From Paracentrotus lividus (Eukaryota; Echinodermata; Echinoidea; Camarodonta; Echinidae), in the NCBI GenBank assembly GCA_940671915.1, contig CALNVZ010003434.1, positions 19,517,077-19,581,076 on the forward strand: a stretch of 64,000 nt of DNA, written 5' to 3'. The notes under the pieces were generated by a model. That model had not been told where the DNA came from. It worked only from the letters and a program-made list of their open reading frames with translations, and searched no databases. The stretch's first letter is position 1. The number at the start of each line of letters is the position of its first letter. Shown one piece after another: positions 44,585 to 55,030 of this stretch. The translations under genes were made by a program, and so were the position numbers.

Positions 44585-46412
44585 GACAAATTAAGACAGT
44601 CACATCTACAAGTGTAAGACACCCACATAGAGAGAAGTGCATACACATGTACATTGTATGCTCGCAAAGAGCAATATTTTACTAGTGGAATCAACTTTTA
44701 AATCCAAACCAAAAATCCCACTTCATCATTATGATGAAGTATGAGAGCATATCAACATGCAACAAAAATTTAATGACTGGGACTACATAACACTGAGCCA
44801 ATTGGAAGGATGATGACCAGTTACCTAGTGAAACTTTAGTTTCATAATTTCATACCTGAGAGGGCTACGGCTGCGGCTTGAGAATGGCTACGACTTCGGC
44901 TACGGTAACGGGTTTGCGCTTTGTCTTGGAACGATCTGGGTGAAGAAAAGTAAAAAATTTGAACAAGGATCCTGATAGGTTAACCCTCTCATTACCTGGT
45001 CGCCTTTGGCACCATAGAACACTGGTGACAAGGGAAACTGCAATTTAGTGCTGTATTGCAAGAAAGTGCCTCTCTGGTTCAGTTATATACGTTGGAAAAG
45101 CTGGAAACGGTATTTTTCAACATGTATGCAACACTAGGGGTATTGCTTGAGTTATCTTTTTGAAAATTTGAAATGAAGTGAGAGAATCCAGTTTTCAGAA
45201 AGAGTGCCTGGTACGAGAGGTTAATATTGATTTGCAATTGATTGTAACTCTTTATGTTACAGGGCAATAATTATTTCATACCACGTCAGTAAACTGATGA
45301 GAGCAAGAGATTTCTGCCCTTTTGATCCTCAATTAAAATCCATGTAGAGCTAAAAACCAAACTTAGATATTCCATGCCTAGCTAACATCTCTCCCTAACT
45401 CAGGGATTACTTGTCTTTCATTACAAGAGAAACTGCTCCTTTCAAATGGAGAGATAATCATTTTTTAAATCTAGATTATAATTTTGGCCAATTGGGAGTT
45501 GTGTACATGTATACATGTAATCCTTCCTTCTGTCTATTGTCAGTGTGGGTAGTGTTATCTTGAATCAAAATGATGACGATCCACATGTACTTTCAATGAG
45601 TCAAACTCACTGTTAAAGCCTAAATTAAAACCATTTTGACGCCACACCTCCAGTTAAAATTCCCCATTGGATATCGAAGAGGAAGCTCATCCAAGATCCG
45701 ATAACAATTGAAACAAACTCACCTTTACTCCTGCTTCTAGCCCTTCTATTCTCTACTGAACGAGATCTGGAACGTGACCGCCTCTTCTCTTCGTGTTTCG
45801 TGATCTCTTCCGCCTCTTTCTCGCCGGGGAGGGAGATCTTGAATGCCGTCTTCTCGGAGACCGAGACCTCTTCCGCGGTGAGCGTGACCTCCGTTTCTTC
45901 CGTGGTGACCTTGAACGTGATCTCCGCTTCTTACTTCGTACTGGCGATCTTGACTTAGATCTCCGTCTTGGACTCCGTGAGCGAGACCTTCTCTTGCGCT
46001 TTGGCGTACGAGAGCGTGAACGTTTCTTACGTTTTGGAGTATGGGACCTGGAGTCACGTCTCTTCCGCTGTGGCGAGAATGACATAGACCGTGATCTGCT
46101 CTTTGAGCGGGCTTTTACAATCTTTTCCTTTTCATCTACAAGGTTTGTGTCTCTTGTCATAGGTGAAGAGGGTGACCCAGGAGATCGTGACCTTGATCTT
46201 GACCTTGAATGTGACCTTGAGCCCCCTCTTCCTTCAGAACCTGGACGATCATAATGATCTTGATGGTCTCCATTATGAGCATCTTCTTTATCAACACCGT
46301 CTTCTGTTGCAGCATGCAGTCTGTTCTCTATTGCATCGTCTTTGTTGTGATTCAAAGGTTTTTCCTCTTGCACAGGAGAAGAAACCGGAGCAGCTGAATT
46401 GTCCTCTTCCAT
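37284..46412 (-). CDS. RSRC2: Arginine/serine-rich coiled-coil protein 2 (RSRC2), whole gene
   Basis: Eight coding exons were found on the minus strand: 46,412-45,723, 44,935-44,856, 41,910-41,620, 40,987-40,708, 39,557-39,439, 38,881-38,759, 38,378-38,249 and 37,468-37,284. The predicted protein has an acidic start, a long RS/RSP-repeat region, then a charged coiled-coil segment (AMDAHEEQLARR), an Ala-rich stretch, the conserved TGIAVPNFYNP block, a SMAP-type W.. .F.D..KFRRLMGIK segment and the terminal THTQRSFGLGF. This order matches vertebrate RSRC2, a nuclear protein of the SR-related class presumed to act in mRNA processing. The family's role is poorly defined, so function is by homology. 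The C-terminal exon junctions keep frame exactly. Exons 1, 2, 3 and 4 contain single-base indels in this assembly. Vertebrate RSRC2 is shorter, with fewer RS repeats. Confidence 0.9.
38249..38378 (-). CDS. RSRC2: RSRC2 exon 7 (SMAP-like domain)
   Basis: 130 bp with AG and GT borders. It reads NNWEKTSFGDSATSAKFRRL followed by MGIKG. The W-x(4)-F.D..KF.(R/K)LMG pattern is the small acidic protein-like (SMAP) domain found at the RSRC2 C-terminus. Clean frame. Confidence 0.92.
38759..38881 (-). CDS. RSRC2: RSRC2 exon 6
   Basis: 123 bp, 41 codons, phase 0 at both ends. It reads LAQTGIAVPNFYNPMAVNP then AEQEKKRKQLW, the best conserved block of RSRC2. Donor GTAGGA, acceptor CATAG. Confidence 0.93.
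39439..39557 (-). CDS. RSRC2: RSRC2 exon 5 (Ala-rich)
   Basis: 119 bp with acceptor CACAG and donor GTAAGC. Ala-rich: EAAAIAAALNAATNPVALAA and a second QIALQAAAAAVHAQ. It corresponds to the Ala-rich helical region before the TGIAVP block in the family. The first codon is split with exon 4 (G|AA). Confidence 0.9.
39687..40148. repeat. Intronic inverted-repeat element (CTGGTGTATAGTTT ends)
   Basis: CTGGTGTATAGTTT at 39,687-39,700 is the inverse of AAACTATACACCAG ending at 40,148. The ~460 bp between shows no coding sequence. It lies in the RSRC2 intron between exons 4 and 5. No clear target duplication. Confidence 0.5.
40708..40987 (-). CDS. RSRC2: RSRC2 exon 4 (RS repeats and coiled coil), with frameshifts
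   Basis: It contains SRTPPRRRRRSRSRSP, then in a second frame RESRTRSPVRRHRR, then in a third position AMDAHEEQLARR followed by ERAKQLQE and a Lys/Glu-rich end. The family sequence requires these to be one frame, so at least three to four single-base indels are present. The surrounding splice sites (acceptor CTCCAG, donor GTATGT) are intact. Sequencing error is the likely cause, given the same kind of damage in duplicated exons nearby. Confidence 0.8.
40968..41150. repeat. Local duplication across the RSRC2 exon 4 acceptor
   Basis: 'tctgggcggcgtcctggaccctggagg' (40,968) recurs as 'actgggcggtgtcccggaccctaggagg' (about 41,091), each followed by 'aagaaattttacagg..' or 'gagaaatttacactg..'. The spacing is about 123 bp. 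The second copy is a decoy acceptor region inside the intron. Confidence 0.6.
41620..41910 (-). CDS. RSRC2: RSRC2 exon 3 (RS domain), with frame changes
   Basis: Bounded by CAACAG and GTAATA. RS-type peptide appears successively in different frames: ARSRHSRSLS, then RRSTPTRKRERTRSNSR, then SLSRSRSRSG and RRRSPPPRRRTR. One frame is open across the whole exon but loses RS character, so several indels are more likely than that frame being correct. Confidence 0.7.
42229..42663 (-). CDS. Unrecognised 144-codon open frame in an RSRC2 intron
   Basis: Longest non-repeat frame of the intron, on the same strand as RSRC2. It is cysteine-rich, with CKNCKERFKRFLYCPTHE near residues 24-41 and further cysteines later. 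No family recognised. It could be a remnant of a mobile element, a cryptic exon or chance. There is no evidence of splice sites or a promoter. Confidence 0.2.
   Translation of the reverse strand: MVKYSLSNNGIYQSILLKGSIDFCKNCKERFKRFLYCPTHEVELGVFEKPPCFKTFRRHFFIACTERPSVQLIPALHYTLLDPVCSGRRVSVLQIFRECCEIGSLSVTNSRFDMVKFVLEFVPRCLEQTICAVGSWLFAGMDHV
43000..43140 (-). repeat. Short 3' fragment of a non-LTR retroelement
   Basis: On the minus strand the segment ends in an ATGAA pentanucleotide run (43,003-43,020, 'atttcatttcatttcattta') next to AATAAATAAA. This is the same tail type as the CR1-like element at 12,030. Only about 140 bp is recognisable. Confidence 0.45.
44483..44580. repeat. (GA)n microsatellite with a G run
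   Basis: GAGA tracts interrupted by a run of about 11 G at 44,517-44,528. It lies just left of the 3.2-kb repeated segment. Confidence 0.9.
44856..44935 (-). CDS. RSRC2: RSRC2 exon 2 (RS repeats)
   Basis: 80 bp, acceptor ACCCAG and donor GTATGA. In the duplicate at about 48,032-48,115 it reads DRSKTKRKPSYRSRSRSHSS then SRSRSPSQ without interruption. Here three one-base losses break that frame. It joins exon 1 through a split Asp codon. Confidence 0.85.
45723..46412 (-). CDS. RSRC2: RSRC2 exon 1 (start codon and main RS domain)
   Basis: It opens with MEEDNSAAPVSSPVQEEK after AAA (AAAATGG context). An acidic segment follows to about residue 60, then SRSRSRSRSPGSP and a long run of RKRR/RSRSP repeats. 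The frame shifts near 45,800, where the neighbouring duplicate keeps it (RSRTPKKKRRSRSRS). The exon ends …ARSRSK before GTGAGT. A possible 5' UTR exon border (CATTATAG) lies at about 46,458. Confidence 0.88.
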
Positions 46413-46898
46413 TTTATTTGTAATCTTGATTCACTTACATGTACGATACCATTTACCTATAATGATAAAGAAAGGAAAACAAAACAAAAACTGAAAAAAA
46501 GTGTTATATTATGAGATAAGATAGTACAGAAGGCTACACGACTTAGTAGTAGTATTAATACGACATAAACTCAAATCATCAAAACAAAACTTAAAGGCAT
46601 GTATCATGGAGGTACATGTACATTAGTCCACGCACTTTGTGTGCAAAAAAGTAAAATAATTCAATATTTTTATCGGATTTTTTCCCCCTCTATTGAATGT
46701 AATATTTTCTGAGGAACAAAATAAAAAAAACTACACAAAAGTTATTTGATGAATGCTCAAGCTTGAGTCGATTACACAACCATGTCAATTTTCTTCCACA
46801 AAATTGAATTCTGCTGAAAAAGTTAGAAAAACAATGAGACCTATGTCGTGCATGAGTGTTTGACAAAGATTTATCAAGAAATTCCTAGGTGTAAGTAA

Positions 46899-47286
46899 TA
46901 GACCGAGGCGGCAATGTCTTCATCGTAGGGCTTACCAATCTAAAGACAGAGATCATGCATTGCGCGAGCTGTTCAAACTGCAGTGTACACAGCCGAGTAT
47001 GTTTTTCGGTGATTATATTTGAGTGATCCAAGATTTGCTATAACATGAAAGTCATTCCACTTACTGCATCTGGAAGTAGATTTTATCTAGATCTATCTGT
47101 TTCTTGTTCTTGATGTCCAACTGTATCAAGTGTTGAATTTGGTTTTTCAGGGTTTCCCTAAGTTTTTCCCATGAAATTTGGGGAAATTTAACAGAGAATC
47201 ACGGCACTGCAGCTTGAACAGCTCGCACAATGCATTATCTCCGTCTTCAGAGGGGATTACGATGAAGACAGAGCAGCCTGGGTCTA
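46899..47286. repeat. Inverted-repeat element upstream of RSRC2
   Basis: TAGACCGAGGC..TGTCTTCATCGTA on the left is inverted at the right end (…TACGATGAAGACAGAGCAGCCTGGGTCTA in shorter blocks). The inner parts 'atgcattgcgcgagctgttcaaactgcagtg' are also inverted, giving arms of about 90 bp. A diverged copy lies near 51,375-51,775. Confidence 0.6.
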
Positions 47287-47345
47287 TTTAAGTAAATGCC
47301 AGTCAAAATTTCAGAGATCAAAAGATGAATGGCCGTTATGGGCAG

Positions 47346-47440
47346 TATTCTCGAAGGGTGACTAAATTTAGTAGACTAGGCCTACTAAATACGTATTTAG
47401 TAGGCCTACTATTACTAACTTTAGTCACCCTTCGAGAATA
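47346..47440. repeat. 95-bp near-perfect palindrome
   Basis: TATTCTCGAAGGGTGACTAAA on the left mirrors the right end at 47,440. The centre is TAGTAGGCCTA-type sequence around TACGTA. It would form a hairpin of about 45 bp. It sits about 930 bp upstream of the RSRC2 start codon. The copy at about 51,830-51,925 is less perfect. Confidence 0.75.
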
Positions 47441-47584
47441 CCAGCCATTGTTTTACTTACAATTTTTATGACATTAAATCGGAAAACGACAATTTTCCGT
47501 CCCTTGTCAAGAAAGTCGAATATTTACGGAATGGAAACACAATTTTCTAATGTTTGGTCAATAATTTCACAATCTAATGGTATT

Positions 47585-47773
47585 ACACATGCGCATATTC
47601 TGGGGGGGGGGGGGGCTTTACGGGCCCGAGCCCCCCGGGTAGGCCCCCGGAAAAGACACCAAAATGACCTCAAAGGGGCGCCAAATCGAGCAAAATGTAA
47701 AAAAAAAAAACATGGAAAAATATACATGATTTGAGCCGATTGGCAACTTATACCTACCCCTACAGCTGATATA
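47585..47773. repeat. G-run element fragment ('catgcgcatattctgggg' family)
   Basis: It starts like the termini of the element at 55,658-56,734, has a 14-G run and a 'ggggcgccaaat' unit, then 'gatttgagccgat…cctacccctacagctgata'. It is cut where the CAGGGTGACC element begins. The same arrangement appears, more complete, at 52,085-52,280. Confidence 0.65.
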
Positions 47774-47786
47774 CAGGGTGACCCCG

Positions 47787-49010
47787 TAAGACACCCACTA
47801 AGAGAGAAGTGCATACACATGTACATTGTATGCTCGCAAAGAGCAATATTTTACTAGTGGAATCAACTTTTTAATCCAAACCAAAAATCCCACTTCATTC
47901 ATTATGATGAAGTATGAGAGCATATCAACATGCAACAAAAATCTTAATGACTGGGACTACATAACACTGAGCCAATTGGAAGGATGGATGACCAGTTACC
48001 TAGTGAAACTTTAGTTTCATAATTTCATACCTGAGAGGGGCTACGGCTGCGGCTTGAGGAATGGCTACGACTTCGGCTACGGTAACTGGGTTTGCGCTTT
48101 GTCTTGGAACGATCTGGGTGAAGAAAAGTAAAAAATTTATGCAACAAGGATCCTGATAGGTTAACCCTCTCATTACCCTGGTCGCCTTTTGGCACCATAG
48201 AACACTGGTGACAAGGGAAACTGAATTTAGTGCTGTATTGCAAGAAAGTGCCCTCTCTGGTTCAGTTATATACGTTGGAAAGCTGGAAACGGTATTTTTC
48301 ACATGTATGCAAACACTAGGGGTATTGCTTGAGTTATCTTTTTGAAAATTTGAAATGAAGTGAGAGAATCCAGTTTTTCAGAAAGAGTGCCTGGTAACGA
48401 GAGGGTTAATATTGATTTGCAATTGATTGTAACTCTTTATGTTACAGGGCAATAATTATTTCATACCACGTCAGTAAACTGATGAGAGCAAGAGATTTCA
48501 TGCCCTTTTGATCCTCAATTAAAATCCATGTAGAGCTAAAAACCAAACTTAGATATTCCATGCCTAGCTAACATCTCTCCCTAACTCAGGGAATTACTTG
48601 TCTTTCATTACAAAGAGACATGCTCCTTTCAAATGGAGAGATAATCATTTTTTAAATCTAGATTATAATTTTGGCCAATTGGGAGTTGTGTACATGTATA
48701 CATGTAATCCTTCCTTCTGTCTATTGTCAGTGTGGGTAGTGTTTATCTTGAATCAAAATGATGACGATCCACATGTACTTTCAATGAGTCAAACTCACTG
48801 TTAAAAGCCTAAATTTAAACCATTTGACGCCACACCTCCAGTTAAAATTCCCCATTGGATATCGAAGAGGAAGCTCATCCAAGATCCGATAACAATTGAA
48901 ACAAACTCACCTTTACTCCTGCTTCTAGCCCTTCTATTCTCTACTGAACGAGATCTGGAACGTGACCGCCTCTTCTTCTTCGGTGTTCGTGATCTCTTCC
49001 GCCTCTTTCC
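47787..49010. repeat. 3.2-kb repeated segment, copy 2 (partial, ends at gap)
   Basis: It repeats 44,613-45,840 and stops in RSRC2 exon 1 at the N gap. It holds an undamaged exon 2 (about 48,032-48,115) and an undamaged 3' part of exon 1 (48,922-49,010), whose frames match the family better than copy 1. Confidence 0.9.
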
Positions 49011-49035
49011 NNNNNNNNNNNNNNNNNNNNNNNNN
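49011..49035. other. Assembly gap of 25 N
   Basis: Placeholder gap. The sequence after it restarts the same 3.2-kb segment rather than continuing exon 1. Confidence 0.98.
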
Positions 49036-52000
49036 GTGAGAGATCTAAGAGAGAAGTGCTACATGATATTGTATGCTCGCAAAGAGCAAGATTTACACAT
49101 GTATCAGACTTTTTAATCAATAAAGCTCCACATTTATGATGAAGAGCAATTCAACATGCAAAAAATCTATGACTGGGACTACATACACTGACCAATGAAG
49201 GAGAGGACCAGCCTAGTGAAACTATCTCATATTTCATTACCTGAGAGGGGCTACGGTGCGGCTGAGATGGCTACGTCGCACGGTAACGGGTTTGCCGCTT
49301 TGTCTGGAACGATTCTGGGAAAAGAAAAATATCCAAGGATCCTGATAGGTCACCTCCTCATACCTCTGGGTCCCTTGGCACCTCATAGAACACTGGGACA
49401 AGGGAAACCGCTGAATTTAGTGCTGTATTGCAAGAAACAGTGGCCTCTCTGGTTCATTTATAACGTGGAGAAGCTGGAAACCGTATTTTTCAACATGTAT
49501 GCAAACTACTAGGTGGTATTGCGTGAGTACTTTTTGAAAACTTTGAAATGAAGTGAGATGAATCCAGTTTTTTCAGAAAGAGTGCCTGGTACGAGAGGGT
49601 TATCATATGATTTGCAATTGTTGTAACTCCTTTAATGTTACAGGGCAATAATTAATCATACCACGTCAGTAACTGATGAGATCAAGAGATTTCAGCTCCG
49701 TTTTTGATCCTCATTGAAAATCCATTAGTAGCTAAAAACCAATACTTTAGATTTCATGCTAGCTAACATCTCTCCCTAACCAGGGAATTACTTGTCGTTT
49801 CATTGACAATAGAGAACATGCTCTCTTTCAAATTGAGAGATAATCATTTTTTATCTAGATTATAAATTTTGGCCAATTGGAGTTTGTGTACATGTAACAG
49901 GTAATCTCTTCCTTCTGTCTATGTCAGTGTGGGTTAGTGTTAATCTGATAAAAGGATGACTCGATCGCACATGTACTATCATGAGTCAAACTTACTGTTA
50001 AAGCCTATAATTAAATCTATTTTGACTGCCACAATATCCCATTAAAATTCCCAATTGGATATCGAGAAGGAAGCTTCATCCAAGATCCGAAACAATTGAA
50101 ACATAACTCAACCTTGACTCTGCTTCAGGCCTTCTATTCTCTACTGAATCGAGATTCTGGATGACGTGACCGCCTCTTCTTCTTCGTGTGTTCGTGATCC
50201 GTTCCCGCCTCTTTCCCGGGGAGGCGGAGATCTTGAAGTGCCTGTCTCCTCGAGACGCGAGAGCACCTCTTCCGCGGTGGAGCGTGACCTTACGGTTTAC
50301 TTCAGTGTGACCTTGAACGTGATCTTCCGCTCTTACTTCGACTGCGATCGTTGACTTAGATCCCGTGCTTGGATCTCTCGTGAGGAGTACCTTCTCGGTT
50401 GCGCTTTGGCGTGACGAGCGCTTGTGTAAACGTTTCTTACGTTTTGAAGTATGGGACCTTGGAGTCACGTCTCTTTCCGCTGTGGCGAGAATGACATAGA
50501 CCGTGATCTGCTCTTTGAGCGGTGCTTTTACAAATCTTTTCTCTTTTCATTACAAGGATTTGGTTGTCTTGTCATGGTGAAGAGGAGGTGAGCCCAGGAG
50601 AAATTCGTGACGCTTGATCTTGACACTTTGAATGTGACCTTGAGCCCGCCTCTTCCTTCAGAACTTGGACGATCATAATGATCTTGTATGGTCTCTCATT
50701 ATGAGTGCATATTTCTTATGCAACACCGCTTCTGTTGCAGCAGTGCAGTGCCTGTTCTCTTATTGCATCTAGTCCTTTGTTGTGATCAAAAGTTTTTTCC
50801 TCTTGCATCAGGGAGAAGAAACCGGGAGCATGAGCTGAATTGTCTCTTCCATTGTATTTTGTAGATCTGATTCACTTACTATGGACTATACGCATTACCT
50901 ATACATGATAATAGAAATGGAAAACAATACAAGATATATGAAAAAAGTGTTATATTATGTGAGAATTATAGATAGTACATGAAGGCTACACGGACTTAGT
51001 AGTGAGTGATTAATATCGACGATAAATCCAAAATCGACAACAAAGACTTTAAAGGGCATGTATTCATGGAGGTAATACATTAGTCCCACGCACTTTGTGT
51101 GTCAAATAAAGTAAGAATAATCAATATTTTTATCGATTTTTCCCTCCTCTATAGAGATGTAATATTTTTCTGAGGAACAAAATAGAAAAAAAGACTCCAA
51201 AAGTTTTGATAATGCTGAAAGCTGGAGTCGATTACACGAAACCATGTCAATTTCTTCCACAAAAATTGAATTCTGCTGTAAAAAGTTAGAAAAAACAATG
51301 AGACGCTATTCGTGCATGGGAGTGTTTGACAAAGATTTATCAAAAGAAATGTCCTAGGTGTAAGTAAAAGGACCGAGGCGCATATGTCTCTCTGTGAGGG
51401 CGTACCTAATCTATAAGAGCATGAGATCAGTGCATTGCGCGAGCCTGTCAAACTGCAGTGTTAACACAGCCGATGTAAGTTTTCGGTGATCTATATTGAG
51501 TGAGTCCAAGAGTTTGCTATAATTCATGAAAGAGTCAATTCCACTTTAATGACATCTGGAAGAGATTTTATCTAGAGTCTATCTGTTTCTTGTTCTTGAA
51601 TGCCCAAGTATCAAGTGTTGAATTTGGTTTTCAGGGTTTCACCTAAGTTTTCCCATGAAATTTGGGGAGAATTAACAGAGAATCACGCACTGCAGCTTGA
51701 CACTCCGCACGAATGGCATACCTCCGTCTTCAGAGGGGACTACGAGAAGACAGAGACCTGGGTCTATTAATAAATGGCAGTCAAAAATTCAGAGATCGAA
51801 AAGAATGAAAATGGCCGTTAATGCAGTATTCTCGAAGGGTGACTAATATAGTAGACTAGGCCTACTAAATGACGTATGTAGTAGGTCTACTATACTAACT
51901 TTAGTCCACCCTTTCGAGGAATACCGAGCCGATTGGTTTATTACAATTTTATGACATTAAGATCTGGAAAAACGAGACAATTTTCCGTCCCGTAGTCAAG

Positions 52001-52280
52001 AAAGTCGAATGATTTACGGAATGGGAAACACAATTTTGCTTTATGTTTGGGTCCAATAATTTTCAACAACTAATGGATTTTGACACATGCGCATATTTGG
52101 GGGGTGGGGGGGGCTTTACGGGCTCCGGCCGCCGCCGGGTAGGCCCCCGGAAAAGAACATCCAAAATGACCTCTAAAGGGGCGCCAATAATCGAGCCAAA
52201 ATGTAGAAAAAAAAACTGAAAAAATACAGTGATTTTGAGGCCGATGGCAAACTTTATACCTACCCTACATGCGTGATATA
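49036..52280 (-). pseudogene. 3.2-kb repeated segment, copy 3, with broken RSRC2 exons 1-2
   Basis: Collinear with copy 1 over its whole length but with an indel or substitution about every 10-20 bases, far more than copy 2. Exon 2 is near 49,240-49,315 and exon 1 near 50,110-50,855. Neither can be read in one frame. The noise is spread evenly over exon, intron and repeats, which fits raw-read quality sequence better than an ageing pseudogene. It is the only copy that runs into unique sequence on the right. Confidence 0.75.
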
Positions 52281-54844
52281 CATGGTGACCCAGAAAAAAG
52301 GAAAACCCAACTTGATGAACCAAAATTTCAAAAATATTCAATGGGGATTATGAAATTTATAAGTCACGGTAAAGTGCAACTCTTTACCATTCTAATGATA
52401 TCTCTCTCACCTCGACCAATTCATGCTTTCCGCTGAACCCCATTGTTCCTGAAATAAAGTCTTGTAATTTGCGTGTTCACTTCGAATGCAACCTCGAGAA
52501 TGGTTTGTTGGAACTCGTGTGCTGTGAATGGAAGACCATCTTTGATGCATCAACTAATTCAAACATATTTCAGTGGTGATCTAAGAAGGTTCGTATATCA
52601 CTTGAAAGATATACGTCATTACCATTCTATGAACCTCTCCAGCTCACCAATATCATTGCATCACTGGGGAACCCATTGTTTGAAATGTCTCGAAAATGGG
52701 ATTATGTTCCTTTCATGCTCCTTGAGATGGATTGCTTTTAAGTGTCCTAAAATCCATCTAAGAGACGCATTCCCGACTTAATAAATATGGGTTTGATAAA
52801 TGGGTTGGAAATGTGTTACTTATTTAGTCCGTTAATCTACTCATCTCCAGGTAATTCATTCATGGTACTTGCCGACAACAACCCGAAGAACCTTTAGTCT
52901 CGTGAAATTGTAAGAAGCATGACAATTGCATCAATCACCAATTTTTCAAAATATTTTTCAGAACAATGGGGTTCAGTGATGCGTGACATTGGCGAGCTGA
53001 AAGAGATATCAATAAAATGATAATGAGTGGCACTTTCCAGTGATATACATTGTAAACGTCATAATTACCACTGTCATGTTTTTTAAATGATTGATGATGA
53101 AAGTTGGGTTCCCTTTTTAGTAGAGGTGGGCTATAAATGGGTCATGTTTCAGAACCAGGTTTGGCCTATCTTATTTTAAGCAGCTCGTTGCCCTGATCAA
53201 TATGCCACCAATTTTATGAAAATCGGGTGAAAATTGAGACAGTGCGGGCCAAAAAAACGATTTTAAAGGTCGTGGCCAAAAATTGCTGAGTCATCGTTTT
53301 TCAAAATTGGAAAAAGCTGTAATTCTTTTATTAAAAGGGCTATCAAAATGATTCTGGTGTCTATTTATATGTTTATCAGCCTGATAAATACAATGGCAGT
53401 GTCAAAATTGCAAATAGTGGTGAAAAAAGTACTGAAAAGGGAGAATTAGAGTTTTAACCCTTTAATTACCGGTAGGGTCTGGGAGGGCACCCCTAGACAA
53501 ATTGTGTTGCTCTATTGAAACCGCCACGTTTTCAGAAATGTTGTTTCATGTATATTTTCCTTACAGTCTTACCGATCTTTTGACACCAAGTTCATTGAAA
53601 TCGGACATTCGACAAGAGGATTACTTGACCTTTAGTGGCCAAAGGTCAAACCGAAATTTGAGATTTTTGACATTTTGTGTACAAAACCAATGGCAAGGTC
53701 AGATTTCCTATTTTAATCTATAAATCACAGGTAAATCATTCTTTAGACTGGTTTTTGTATGTATTCAGAATTAGAATTGATCCAGATAATGATTTGAAGT
53801 AACAGAAAGTCTATATCTATAATAATTCTTATGTATTTCATTGTTTTATGAATTTCTTATGTATTCTATTGTTTTTATTCTTACGTGTATTATCTGTGTT
53901 TTCCATTGTTATAGGAATTTTAATACTTCAGGCCTTCATTTAGATTTGATTTCGTTCTCAATGAACAATAAAAGCAGTCTAAAGAATGATTTACCTGTGA
54001 TTTATAGAGTAAAATAGGAAATCTGACCTTGCCATTGGTTTTGTACACAAAATGTCAAAAATCTCAAATTTCGGTTTGACCTTTGGCCACGAAAGGTCAA
54101 GTAATTCTCTAGTTGAATATCCGATTTCAATGAACTTGGTGTCAAAAGATCGGTAAGACTGTAAGGAAAGTATACATGAAACGACCTTACTGAAAACGCG
54201 GCAGTTTTGATTGGGCAACACAATTTGTCTAGGGGCGCCCTCACAGACCCTACCGGTAATTAAAGGGTTAAACCTCTAATTCCCCCTTTTCAGTACTTTC
54301 TTCACCACTATTTGTAATTTTGAGACTGCCATTGGATTTATCAGACTGACAAACATATAAATAGACACCAGAATCATCTTTCAAGTACTTTTAATGAAAG
54401 AATTGCAGCTTTTTCAAATTTTGAATAATGATGACTCAGCATTTTTTGGCCACGCCCCCTTAAAATCGTTTTTTGGCCCGCACTGTTTCTCAATTTTCAC
54501 CCGATTTTCTTAAAATTGGTGGCATATCATCAGGGCAACGAGCGCTGCTTAAAATAGATAGCCAAACTTGGTTCTGAAAACATGACCCTTTTTTACCCCT
54601 TTATAGCCCACCTCTATTTTTTAGGCCACATTGCAACAACCCATCTCAATGAGCGTGAAAGTGAACCACTCACAATTTTGCAAGACATTTTCAAAACCAA
54701 TGGGTTCAGTTGATGCGTGACATTGTGAGCTGAGCCAAGGTGAGTTGCCACTTCCAGTGATATAAATTTTATAATCACCATGGTAATATTTTTGAAATTA
54801 TTGATTGATCAAAGTTGGGGGTTTCCTTTTTTCTGGTCACCCTG
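52281..54844. mobile_element. 2.6-kb palindromic foldback element with TA target duplication
   Basis: The termini are CA(G/T)GGTGACC-type followed by CAGAAAAAAGGAAA and CCAACTT, inverted at the right end (…GGTTTCCTTTTTTCTGGTCACCCTG). TA flanks at 52,279-52,280 and 54,845-54,846. From 53,121 to 54,605 it is one large palindrome centred near 53,865, including 'accctttaattaccggtagggtc' and 'gtcagatttcctattttaa' blocks in both arms. The left part (52,281-53,120) has extra direct and inverted copies of the terminal ~230 bp. The paired open frames (53,502-53,723 and 53,991-54,244) are the same sequence in the two arms, not genes. Confidence 0.85.
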
Positions 54845-54846
54845 TA

Positions 54847-55030
54847 TGACCTTATGGTTTGGTCGAAGACCGAAAAAAATGTTAAATTTTTCAAACACCC
54901 CCCCCCCCTTACCGCTTGGCCAACGTGACATGAAAAAATTTGAGTGACCTTTGGCTCGCCCGGTTGTAACGGGAAAAAAATAGGATGTACCTTTTTGGAT
55001 CCACCACTGGGGGCGCCAAAATCGAAATCA
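54847..55030. repeat. Dispersed repeat ('ccgcttggccaacgtgacatgaaaaaa')
   Basis: Continuation of the G-run element that received the foldback insertion. It has a C run followed by 'accgcttggccaacgtgacatg', 'ggctcgcccggttgtaac' and 'gggcgccaaa'. It recurs at about 61,990-62,200. Confidence 0.6.

Larger units (their letters stand above)
44613..47786. repeat. 3.2-kb repeated segment, copy 1 (RSRC2 exons 1-2 and upstream)
   Basis: From 'gtaagacacccac' to a truncated CAGGGTGACCC (47,774-47,784). At 47,787 the sequence restarts with the same 'gtaagacacccac'. It includes exons 2 and 1 of RSRC2, a 390-bp inverted repeat, a 95-bp palindrome and part of a G-run element. It carries several one-base losses in the exons compared with copy 2. 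Confidence 0.9.

Noticed and set aside
44416-44694. Ser/Leu-rich minus-strand frame
   Set aside because: Translation of the GA microsatellite.
45793-46423. Plus-strand frames of 86-153 codons (Arg/Asp/Leu-rich)
   Set aside because: Antisense of the RSRC2 RS-repeat exon. The minus strand has the conserved protein.
53502-54244. Paired similar frames that looked like a duplicated small gene
   Set aside because: They are the two arms of the palindromic foldback element, and the same peptide appears from opposite strands.
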